A stretch of 64,000 nucleotides of DNA, taken from assembly GCA_009839485.1 (NCBI GenBank), contig VXPQ01000046.1:1-64000 (forward strand), read 5' to 3'. Source of the stretch: Bacteroidetes bacterium SB0662_bin_6 (GTDB taxonomy: Bacteria > Bacteroidota > Rhodothermia > Rhodothermales > VXPQ01). The notes under the pieces were generated by a model. The model saw nothing but the letters and a program-made list of their open reading frames with translations. It searched no databases and was not told where the DNA came from. The translations under genes and the position numbers were made by a program. Each line of letters begins with the position of its first letter. The stretch's first letter is position 1. Positions 19,344-26,950 of the stretch are shown here, piece by piece.

Positions 19344-20600
19344 ATGCAGCGCGCGGGAAACGGCATATCCCCGTGTTTCCGGAAAACAACCCTGAAGAAC
19401 GGCGTTCGGGTTCTTTCGGAGCGCATTCCGTCGGTTCGATCCGTTTCTGTCGGGGCGTGGGTCGCCGCGGGCAGCCGGGACGAACGCGCTGAGGAGCGCG
19501 GCATCAGTCATTTCATTGAACACATGGTGTTCAAGGGTACGCGCAAGCGGCGCATGCATCATATTGCCCGCCGCATGGAGTCCGTGGGCGGGTATCTGAA
19601 TGCGTTTACGGCCAAGGAGTATACCTGCTACTATGCCCGCGCACTGGACGAACATCTTGCCCGGGCCATAGATACGGTGTGTGATCTCATTCTCTTTCCG
19701 ACCTTGCCCGAGAAAGAGATCGAGAAGGAGAAGGGCGTGATCCTCGAAGAGATGAAAATGTACGAGGATAACCCGGAAGAGCTCGTATTCGACCGGTTCG
19801 AATCCGTCGTCTACGATGGCCATGCGCTCGGCGCTCCCGTGATCGGGTATCCTCAGACGGTGCAGTCGTTCGACCGGGAGATGCTATGCGATTATATGCG
19901 CAGCCACTACGTACCCGATCGCGTGGTGCTTGTCGTGGCCGGGAACGCGGATCACGACGATATCGTGCGTATGGCCGGAGATATGCTGGGGGGGATGCCG
20001 ATAGCCGAGCGCCCGATCCGGCGCGCGCCCGTGAACGGCTATGTCCCCCACGATTTCGTGGAATCCCGACCCATTCAGCAGGCCCATTTCGTGATGGGTG
20101 CGCGCGGGCTGAGCGTGCGCAACGAGGACCGGGTGGCGTTCAGCGTGTTGAATACGTTACTGGGGGGTGGAATGTCGAGCCGGCTCAACCAGAATGTGCG
20201 GGAGAAATACGGTTTTTGCTATAACATCGGATCCTTCGCGAATATGCACTCGGATTCGGGCGATTTCGGGGTATATGCCGCCTCGGATGTACGCAAGATG
20301 GAGCGCGTGAAGAAATTGATTCGAAAGGAGTTGCGGTATTTTGTCGAGGTTCCGATCGGAAGCCGTACGCTCAACGAGGCGAAAAACCAGTTGCGGGGCG
20401 CTATGATGCTCGGCCTTGAAGGCATGAGTAACCGCATGATGGGCATCGGGCGGCAGGAACTTTATTTCGGGCGCTATCTGACGCTTGACGAGATCAGCGA
20501 TGCAATCGGGAAAGTTACGGTCGAAGATGTGCAGCGGGTGGCGTCCATGCTGTTCAAGGGAGATCAGCTTTCGACCGCGGCGCTTGTACCGGAGGGGTAG
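19344..20600 (+). CDS. M16 family zinc peptidase (processing-protease type)
   Basis: 418 aa, single M16 unit plus the inactive C-terminal M16 half, as in mitochondrial-processing-peptidase-like bacterial enzymes. The inverted zinc motif HxxEH is H56-F-I-E59-H60 in ISHFIEHMVFKGT; the distal Glu lies in the EKEKGVILEEMKMYEDNPEE segment. No signal peptide is evident, so it is probably cytoplasmic. In many bacteria this gene sits after pnp, as here (153 bp gap). The epimerase gene starts 2 bp after its stop, so the two are likely co-transcribed. Confidence 0.92.
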   Translation: MQRAGNGISPCFRKTTLKNGVRVLSERIPSVRSVSVGAWVAAGSRDERAEERGISHFIEHMVFKGTRKRRMHHIARRMESVGGYLNAFTAKEYTCYYARALDEHLARAIDTVCDLILFPTLPEKEIEKEKGVILEEMKMYEDNPEELVFDRFESVVYDGHALGAPVIGYPQTVQSFDREMLCDYMRSHYVPDRVVLVVAGNADHDDIVRMAGDMLGGMPIAERPIRRAPVNGYVPHDFVESRPIQQAHFVMGARGLSVRNEDRVAFSVLNTLLGGGMSSRLNQNVREKYGFCYNIGSFANMHSDSGDFGVYAASDVRKMERVKKLIRKELRYFVEVPIGSRTLNEAKNQLRGAMMLGLEGMSNRMMGIGRQELYFGRYLTLDEISDAIGKVTVEDVQRVASMLFKGDQLSTAALVPEG

Positions 20601-20602
20601 CC

Positions 20603-21529
20603 ATGAAGATACTGGTTTCCGGCGGCGCCGGCTTCATAGCTTCTCATGTATCCGAGGCCCTGCTCGAAGCGGGCCATGAAGTGCATATTCTCGATGACCT
20701 GTCCGGAGGGCGGCGGGAAAACATCCCGGAAGGGGCTGTTTTTCATGAGTTGGACATCCGGTCCGCGGAAGCCTCGGAATGTATGCAGGCGCATGGTTTC
20801 GAGGTATTCGTGCATCATGCGGCCCAGATGGATGTGCGCAAATCCGTGGCTGACCCCCGATTCGACGCTACGGTCAATGTGCTCGGCTTGCTGAATCTCA
20901 TGGAAGCAGGCCGGCGGGCGGGATTGAAGAAAGTCGTTTTCGCCTCGACAGGAGGGGCTATCTATGGGGAGCCGGAATATGCCCCGCAGGACGAAAATCA
21001 TGTTACCAGGCCCCTTTCTCCCTATGGCGTCACCAAACTGTGCACGGAACGGTACCTTGATTATTATCGGAATCAGTATGGCATATCCTTTGTCGCGCTC
21101 CGCTACGGGAACGTATACGGGCCGAGACAGAACCCTCACGGGGAGGCCGGGGTCGTAGCGATCTTTGCGCAGCGGATGCTGCGAGGCGAACAGCCCGTTA
21201 TTTTCGGGGACGGTTTGCAAACGCGGGATTACGTGTATGTGAGGGATGTGGTGCGGGCGAATCTGAGCGCGTTGGCGTACCACGGGTCGGGTACGTTCAA
21301 CATCGGAACGGCGGTAGAAACCAGTGTGAACGATCTTTTCGATATCTTGCGGGACCGGATTGCTCCGGACATGGAGCGGCGTCATGAGGCAGGGCGGCCG
21401 GGTGAACAGCGCAGGAGCGTACTGGCTTTTGATCTCGCCCGGCGCGAACTGGGATGGGTACCCGGCACAGACATTGCACAGGGCCTGGAAGAGACCGTGG
21501 AGTGGTTTATAAAAAACTTTAATGATTGA
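20603..21529 (+). CDS. NAD-dependent sugar epimerase/dehydratase (UDP-glucose 4-epimerase-like)
   Basis: 308 aa extended short-chain dehydrogenase. The NAD-binding glycine motif is at the start (ILVSGGAGFIASHV), followed by LDDLSGG, HHAAQMDVRKS, FASTGGAIYGE and the catalytic YGVTK (Tyr and Lys). RYGNVYGPRQNPHGEAGVVAIF is typical of UDP-glucose/UDP-GlcNAc 4-epimerases. It probably supplies a UDP-sugar for envelope polysaccharide; exact substrate cannot be read. It follows the M16 gene by 2 bp. Confidence 0.9.
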   Translation: MKILVSGGAGFIASHVSEALLEAGHEVHILDDLSGGRRENIPEGAVFHELDIRSAEASECMQAHGFEVFVHHAAQMDVRKSVADPRFDATVNVLGLLNLMEAGRRAGLKKVVFASTGGAIYGEPEYAPQDENHVTRPLSPYGVTKLCTERYLDYYRNQYGISFVALRYGNVYGPRQNPHGEAGVVAIFAQRMLRGEQPVIFGDGLQTRDYVYVRDVVRANLSALAYHGSGTFNIGTAVETSVNDLFDILRDRIAPDMERRHEAGRPGEQRRSVLAFDLARRELGWVPGTDIAQGLEETVEWFIKNFND

Positions 21530-21657
21530 CTCTTTTTCATTGAAAGACAAAGAGTTAAGGATGCCATGACCAATTTCACTTTGATCAGCGCTCCGCGTTC
21601 GCATGTACAGAATTTCATGATTGCATCCTTAAAATGTATCAGATAAATCTTAAGGAT
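21529..21657 (+). promoter_or_regulatory. scpA leader with competing inverted repeats
   Basis: Three related elements occur: A, TTAAGGATGC at 21555-21564; B, GCATCCTTAA at 21623-21632, directly before the scpA ATG at 21634; C, TTAAGGAT at 21650-21657 inside scpA. B can pair perfectly with A (10 bp, extended by ATGA/TCAT) or with C (8 bp), but not both. A further ACTCTTT/AAAGAGT hairpin (21529-21555) abuts A. No Shine-Dalgarno site is evident near the ATG. This looks like a possible translational switch. Confidence 0.45.
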
Positions 21658-22389
21658 TTCGAGGGACCGCTGGACTTGCTCCTCTTTTTTATCAGGAGGG
21701 ACGAGTTGGATATTTTCGACATTCCTGTGGCCCGCATTGCTGACGAGTACCTTGAGCATGTGCGCCTGCTCGAAGAAATCGATCTCGACAGTGCAGGGGA
21801 GTTTTTGTACATGGCGGCGGTCCTGATCGGGATAAAGGCCCGCATGCTTCTGCCGGGCCAGGAGGTCGACGAAGATGGAGAGCCGGTCGATCCTCGCCGG
21901 GAACTGGTGGAACGCCTTCTGGAATATGTCCGGTACAAGGAGGCGTCCGAACATTTACTGGCGCTCGAAAGCGAGCGGGCGGAACGCTTTACGCGCGATC
22001 ATGTCGTTTCCGAACGGGCCGCATGGGAAGAGAAACCGGATCTGGATGCGTCCGTTTTCGATCTGGTATCGGCGCTCAAACGAATCCTTGCAGAGGCGCC
22101 GGAAGAAGCGCTGCACGGTGTGACGCGCGAAGAATATTCGATCGAGGAACAGCGCGCGTTTCTCCTGGACCGCCTTGCCCGGGACAAGAATCTTTCTTTC
22201 TCCGCGCTTGTGGAGAATCGGTCCCGGTCGTTTATCGTTGCGACCTTTCTGGGCGTGCTTGAACTTGTGCAGGCGCGACAGGTGCATGTACATATTGCTG
22301 AAGGGAACCCGATCGATTTTTATCTTGAACTGCGGATCCGGCAGGACGAGACGGATTCTGAAGACCCGACCGTGCAGACGATCGGATAG
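21634..22389 (+). CDS. scpA: Segregation and condensation protein A
   Basis: 251 aa kleisin of the SMC-ScpAB condensin that compacts and segregates chromosomes. The N-terminal SMC-neck-binding domain begins MYQINLKDFEGPLDLLLFFIRRDELDIFDIPVA and continues EYLEHVRLLEEIDLDSAGEFLYMAAVLIGIKARMLLP; both are strong family marks. The C-terminal winged-helix part (VATFLGVLELVQARQVHVH) binds the SMC head. scpB follows after 27 bp. Confidence 0.95.
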   Translation: MYQINLKDFEGPLDLLLFFIRRDELDIFDIPVARIADEYLEHVRLLEEIDLDSAGEFLYMAAVLIGIKARMLLPGQEVDEDGEPVDPRRELVERLLEYVRYKEASEHLLALESERAERFTRDHVVSERAAWEEKPDLDASVFDLVSALKRILAEAPEEALHGVTREEYSIEEQRAFLLDRLARDKNLSFSALVENRSRSFIVATFLGVLELVQARQVHVHIAEGNPIDFYLELRIRQDETDSEDPTVQTIG

Positions 22390-22416
22390 AAAAGATTTCG
22401 GGCGAACGAAACGGTA

Positions 22417-23124
22417 ATGGAAAATAGACCACCGAGCGGTATGGCGTCCATACACGAACTGGGAGATCGGGCGCTTATGCATGTCGCCGAAGCGCTTGTT
22501 TTCGCGGCGGATCGCCCTGTCACCGCCCGCGAGATCGCCAGTGTGTATAGCGACGTCACAGGGAACGATGCGCCCTCGGACGGGGATGTGCTGGAGGCGG
22601 TGACGAGTCTGAACAAGGCCTATGAGGCGAGCGGACGCGTTTTTCGCATCGAGCGGTGGGCGGCAGGCTTTCGGATGGCTACCATTTCCCCGGTTGCTCC
22701 CTATCTCAAATCTTTTTTCAATAAGGAGCAAAACCGGAAATTGTCGCACTCGCTCATGGAGACTCTCGCTATCGTAGCGTACCGGCAGCCTGTCACCAAA
22801 CCCGAGGTCGATTTTGTACGCGGCGTCGATTCCGGCTATGCGCTGGGCAAGCTCATGGAAAGAGGGGTCATCGACGTAGTGGGCCGGGGTGATTCTCTGG
22901 GGCGCCCCCTGATCTACGGAACCACGGATTCGTTTCTGGAACAGTTCGGGCTGGGAGATATCGACGATCTTCCCAACCTGCGCGAAATCGAGGAAATTCT
23001 TGGAGATCCTTCCTTCAGCAAGGAGCGCGTTGAGTTGTTGCAGTTGCAACAGGAGGAAAATGCGATCCGGGATGGGGCGGCGGACCAGGCGGGGCCGCAA
23101 GCGGAGCGGGAGGCCGGGGAATAG
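22417..23124 (+). CDS. scpB: Segregation and condensation protein B
   Basis: 235 aa. ScpB dimers bind the central part of the ScpA kleisin. Two winged-helix domains are visible: ALMHVAEALVFAADRPVTAREIAS in the first, and SLMETLAIVAYRQPVTKPEVDFVRGVDS with GRPLIYGTTDSFLEQFGL in the second. The Glu/Gln-rich C-terminus is typical. ATG 22417 is used; ATG 22441 is a possible alternative start. It lies in the scpA-scpB-rluB order seen in many bacteria. Confidence 0.94.
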   Translation: MENRPPSGMASIHELGDRALMHVAEALVFAADRPVTAREIASVYSDVTGNDAPSDGDVLEAVTSLNKAYEASGRVFRIERWAAGFRMATISPVAPYLKSFFNKEQNRKLSHSLMETLAIVAYRQPVTKPEVDFVRGVDSGYALGKLMERGVIDVVGRGDSLGRPLIYGTTDSFLEQFGLGDIDDLPNLREIEEILGDPSFSKERVELLQLQQEENAIRDGAADQAGPQAEREAGE

Positions 23125-23232
23125 CCCGGCGCAGCCGGAAAATTCTTTGGACAAGAACAGATCGCGCGCTGGTTCGTTCATGGAGGCTTATATACGTTAC
23201 GCGCTTTCTATTCAGGATCGATATCCGCTAAA

Positions 23233-24087
23233 ATGTCCGCCGGATTACCTGCCAAAAGGGGACAAAGAGGGCGGAAGAGTACCGCCGGTACTGCCACTGC
23301 CGGGCCGCCGGGGCGATCGGAGCCCACCGGTTCGTCCCGGAACGGAGAGGGTGCGGCAGGCAAGGGGATGCGGCTCAACCGGTATATTGCCCGTGCAGGC
23401 GTGTGTTCGCGCCGCGAGGCGGATAGCCTGATCAAACGGGGACTCGTCAAGGTGAACGGGGAGCGTGTCCGGGAATTTCATATCTCGGTGATGCCGACCG
23501 ATACGGTGGAGGTCAACGGGAAACGCATCTCCGCTTCCCCCCATGAGTACATCCTTCTCAATAAGCCGAAGGATACGATTACCACGAAGCACGACCCGAA
23601 GAACCGGCGCACCGTGATGGACCTTCTGGCCCTTCCGGATGCGGACAAGGGCAGTCTCTTTCCCGTGGGCCGCCTGGACCGGGATACGTCGGGCGTATTG
23701 CTTGTCACCAACGACGGGGAACTGGCGCACCGGTTGATGCATCCCCGGTACGAGGTGGATAAACTGTATCGGGTATGCACCCGGAAGGCCGTGAAACCTC
23801 ATGAGCTCGACCTGCTCAGGAAAGGCATCGAACTGGAGGACGGCTCGGCGAAGGCCGATGAGGTGGCGTACGTGGCGCTGCCCAGCCGCCATGAGGTGGG
23901 ATTGCGCATGCACGAAGGCCGCAACCGGCAGATTCGCAGGATGTTCGAAGCGCTTGGCCACGAGATCACAACGCTCGAGCGCGTGAATTACGCAGGGCTT
24001 ACCGCCAAAGGCGTTCGACTCGGAAAATGGAGGCGCCTGCAGCCCTTTGAGATCCGGCGGCTCAAGCGCCGGGTACACATGCAATGA
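23233..24087 (+). CDS. Large-subunit rRNA pseudouridine synthase (RluB/RsuA family)
   Basis: 284 aa. A basic, Gly/Ser-rich leader of ~45 residues precedes the S4 RNA-binding domain (MRLNRYIARAGVCSRREADSLI) and the catalytic domain with the family signature GRLDRDTSGVLLVTNDG (catalytic Asp D149) and GRNRQIRRMFEALGHE. RluB modifies 23S rRNA U2605; RluB, RluE, RluF and RsuA are close and I assign RluB on context with scpB. The leader is unlike E. coli RluB and may mean the true start is downstream near the MRLNRYI methionine (23368). Confidence 0.9.
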   Translation: MSAGLPAKRGQRGRKSTAGTATAGPPGRSEPTGSSRNGEGAAGKGMRLNRYIARAGVCSRREADSLIKRGLVKVNGERVREFHISVMPTDTVEVNGKRISASPHEYILLNKPKDTITTKHDPKNRRTVMDLLALPDADKGSLFPVGRLDRDTSGVLLVTNDGELAHRLMHPRYEVDKLYRVCTRKAVKPHELDLLRKGIELEDGSAKADEVAYVALPSRHEVGLRMHEGRNRQIRRMFEALGHEITTLERVNYAGLTAKGVRLGKWRRLQPFEIRRLKRRVHMQ

Positions 24088-24096
24088 ATATATATC

Positions 24097-25587
24097 ATGA
24101 CGACCGACGACAAGCTGCTTCTTGAACGGCTCCGCAAGGAGGGGCTTACTTACGACGATGTGCTGCTTATGCCCCGGCATTCGTCCATCATGCCCCGGGA
24201 CGTTTCCATTGAAACGATCCTGACGCCGCGTATTGCGCTGAATATTCCGCTGTTGTCTGCCGCCATGGACACGGTTACCGAGTCCGAAATGGCGATCGCG
24301 ATCGCCCGGGAAGGCGGGGCCGGGGTGCTGCACAAAAACATGTCTATCGAGCGGCAGGCGGATGAGGTGCGCCGCGTGAAGCGCTCCGAAAGCGGTATGA
24401 TCCTCGATCCGATCACCTTGCATCCGGAGGGTACGGTGGCGGATGCCTGCGCCATGATGGAGCGGTACCATATCGGGGGCATCCCCGTAGTCGATGCCGA
24501 GAACCGCCTGGTGGGGATTGTTACGAACCGCGATCTGCGCTTCGCGCATGACGGGCGTACCCCGCTGAGCGAGATGATGACCCGGGAGAATCTTGTGACG
24601 GCGCCTGTGGGAACGACGCTGGACCAGGCGGAGGCCCTGCTGCAAAGGCACAAGATCGAGAAGCTTCCGGTGGTGGATGACGACGGGAATCTGAAAGGGC
24701 TGATCACCTTCAAGGACCTCGATAAAAAGCGCAAATATCCCAATGCCTGCAAGGATGCGCATGGGCGCTTGCGCGTAGGGGCGGCGATCGGCGTTACGCC
24801 GGATGTGGCGGACAGGACAGCGGCTCTTGCAGAGAGCGACGTCGATTTTCTTGTGGTGGACACGGCGCACGGACACTCCAAAGGCGTTCTGAAGACGGTA
24901 GAGCAGGTCAAGGCCCTTTCGGGGGATCGGGACGTGATTGCCGGCAACATCGGCACGGTGGAGGCGGCCGAAGCGATTATCGGGGCGGGAGCCGACGCCG
25001 TCAAGGTCGGCATCGGGCCCGGCTCTATCTGTACGACCCGTATCGTGGCCGGCATTGGCGTGCCGCAACTTACAGCGATCATGGATTGCGCTGCGGTGGC
25101 GCACAAACACGGCGTACCGGTGATTGCCGACGGGGGGATCAAACAGACCGGGGATGTTCCGAAAGCGTTGGCCGCCGGGGCCGATTCCGTGATGATCGGC
25201 GGGCTTTTTGCGCGGGTGGAAGAGAGTCCCGGCGAAACCATTCTGTACGAAGGCCGCAAGTTCAAAAGCTACCGGGGAATGGGCTCCGTGGGAGCCATGG
25301 AATCGGGGTCTAAGGACCGGTATTTCCAGGATGCCGAGGATGATCTTGCCAAACTCGTTCCGGAGGGAATCGAAGGGCGCGTTCCATACAGCGGGAATCT
25401 TGCGGAAGTCGTGCACCAGATGCTTGGGGGCTTGCGGGCTGCGATGGGGTACTGCGGGGCTGCTTCCATTCGGGAGTTGCAGGAAACGGCGCAGTTTATT
25501 CGTGTGACGGGCGCCGGGCAACGGGAAAGCCACCCGCACGATGTATTCATCACGAAGGAAGCGCCCAATTACAGCACCCGGCTCTGA
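24097..25587 (+). CDS. guaB: Inosine-5'-monophosphate dehydrogenase
   Basis: 496 aa. GuaB oxidises IMP to XMP, the committed step to GMP. The TIM barrel is split by two CBS domains (~100-215: [26 protein letters not shown] and [28 protein letters not shown]). The catalytic Cys is C312 in [15 protein letters not shown], and [21 protein letters not shown] and [10 protein letters not shown] are conserved IMP-binding and flap segments. It begins 9 bp after the pseudouridine synthase stop with no clear Shine-Dalgarno site. Confidence 0.96.
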   Translation: MTTDDKLLLERLRKEGLTYDDVLLMPRHSSIMPRDVSIETILTPRIALNIPLLSAAMDTVTESEMAIAIAREGGAGVLHKNMSIERQADEVRRVKRSESGMILDPITLHPEGTVADACAMMERYHIGGIPVVDAENRLVGIVTNRDLRFAHDGRTPLSEMMTRENLVTAPVGTTLDQAEALLQRHKIEKLPVVDDDGNLKGLITFKDLDKKRKYPNACKDAHGRLRVGAAIGVTPDVADRTAALAESDVDFLVVDTAHGHSKGVLKTVEQVKALSGDRDVIAGNIGTVEAAEAIIGAGADAVKVGIGPGSICTTRIVAGIGVPQLTAIMDCAAVAHKHGVPVIADGGIKQTGDVPKALAAGADSVMIGGLFARVEESPGETILYEGRKFKSYRGMGSVGAMESGSKDRYFQDAEDDLAKLVPEGIEGRVPYSGNLAEVVHQMLGGLRAAMGYCGAASIRELQETAQFIRVTGAGQRESHPHDVFITKEAPNYSTRL

Positions 25588-25637
25588 GTATCCGCGCGCC
25601 GGAACCCTTCGTTTGGGGCCCTCGCGGTGCCTGGCCT

Positions 25638-25690
25638 GGCGGGAAAACAGGCTCCGCAGAGCGCCGCTAAATAGTGGTAGCAGACCCTAA
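25638..25690 (+). repeat. Dispersed intergenic repeat, copy 1
   Basis: A 53-bp element, core CCGCAGAGCGCCGCT followed by AATAGTGGTAGCAGACCCTAA, shared with 37913-37965 (opposite strand), 51017-51067 and, in part, 43893-43917. Here it lies between guaB and the Xaa-Pro peptidase gene, ending 22 bp before the peptidase start. Confidence 0.85.
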
Positions 25691-25711
25691 CTATTTGCCG
25701 GAGTCTTTTCC

Positions 25712-26785
25712 GTGGACCGCATCTCTTCTCTCCGCGCCCTGCTCCGCACGTTGTCCGCGGATGCATTGTACCTGACCCATTATGCCCATGTGCGCTGGGC
25801 GTGCGGTTTTAAGGGATCGTATGGCGTACTGATCGTTCGCGCGGATGCGGCGCATTTCGTGACGGATGGGCGGTACCGTACGCAGGCGGGGGAGGAAGTC
25901 AGGGATGTGTCCGTCCATGTGATACGACCCACGCAGCGCGACGCCCTCGAGTACATGGAGGCGGAGGGGTTACTGAAGGGCGTACCCCGGGTTGCGTATG
26001 TGTCGGATCGTCTTACGGTTTCTTCCCTGGAGATGCTGCAAAAGCGTTTCCCCGGCGTGGAATGGATCGGAACGCCCGGACTGCTCAATGAACTTGTGGC
26101 CCGCAAAAGCCCGGATGAACTGAAGCGTATCCGCGCCGCCCAGGCCTTGACGGGAGAAGTGTTCGAAAGTCTGAAGCAATGGATCCGGCCGGGACGCACG
26201 GAGAAGGAAATTGCCGCCGAAATTGTGGCAGGGCACCTGCGTCGGGGCGCCGACAGGATGTCTTTCGATCCCATCGTGGCTTCCGGTTTGCACAGTGCGC
26301 TTCCCCATGCGCAGCCTACGGGCCGCCCGGTGCAGGCCGGCGACGTACTCCTGCTCGATTTCGGATGTTTTCTGGATGGATATGCCTCGGACATGACGCG
26401 TACGGTGGCTGTGGGGCCGCCGGATCCGCTGGTTCCGGAGATATACGATCTGGTGCGCTCCGCGCAGGAATGCGCGCTGTGGCATGCGCGCGCGGGCATG
26501 CCGGCCAGGGAAGTCGATGCGTTGGCTCGTGACGTGATTCGGGAAGGGGGATACGAAGAGGCGTTTTCTCATAGCCTCGGGCACGGCATCGGGCTGGAAA
26601 TTCACGAATGGCCCCGCCTGTCTCGTCTGGTGGATGATGTGCTGCCGGACGGGTGTGTCGTGTCGATCGAGCCGGGCGTCTATCTGCCGGGCCGGTTCGG
26701 CATTCGTATCGAAGATGTGGTGTGCCTGCGCGAAGACGGGGTATCAAATCTTACCGATGCGTCGAAAGAATGGACAGTGCTGTAA
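25712..26785 (+). CDS. M24 family Xaa-Pro peptidase
   Basis: 357 aa. An N-terminal creatinase-like domain (~1-130) precedes the pita-bread catalytic domain. The five dinuclear-metal ligands are visible: the two Asp in LLLDFGCFLDGYASDMTRT, His in HSLGHGIGLEIHE, Glu in SIEPGVY and Glu in RIEDVV. It cleaves the residue before proline at the N-terminus of peptides; it is intracellular, with no signal peptide. The start is GTG 25712, preceded by CCGGAG, a good ribosome binding site. A second M24 gene begins at 63447. Confidence 0.92.
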   Translation: MDRISSLRALLRTLSADALYLTHYAHVRWACGFKGSYGVLIVRADAAHFVTDGRYRTQAGEEVRDVSVHVIRPTQRDALEYMEAEGLLKGVPRVAYVSDRLTVSSLEMLQKRFPGVEWIGTPGLLNELVARKSPDELKRIRAAQALTGEVFESLKQWIRPGRTEKEIAAEIVAGHLRRGADRMSFDPIVASGLHSALPHAQPTGRPVQAGDVLLLDFGCFLDGYASDMTRTVAVGPPDPLVPEIYDLVRSAQECALWHARAGMPAREVDALARDVIREGGYEEAFSHSLGHGIGLEIHEWPRLSRLVDDVLPDGCVVSIEPGVYLPGRFGIRIEDVVCLREDGVSNLTDASKEWTVL

Positions 26786-26950
26786 TGAAGCGGGCTGCGA
26801 TCCACGCCGTGCAACAGACACAACAATTGCATATCATGCTTTTCCTTACAGGGTATTGCGGACGGTTGTTCGAAGCCCCCCCTGTTTTTTTGCCGGGCTC
26901 ATTCCCTTTTTTCCTTCCACTGCCTGCCGCATTTCATTGTGCGTGACCTC

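Noticed and set aside
23245-25539. 764-codon minus-strand frame opposite the pseudouridine synthase and guaB
   Set aside because: It covers two well-identified genes, has no recognisable domain and has a His/Arg/Pro-rich composition typical of antisense frames.
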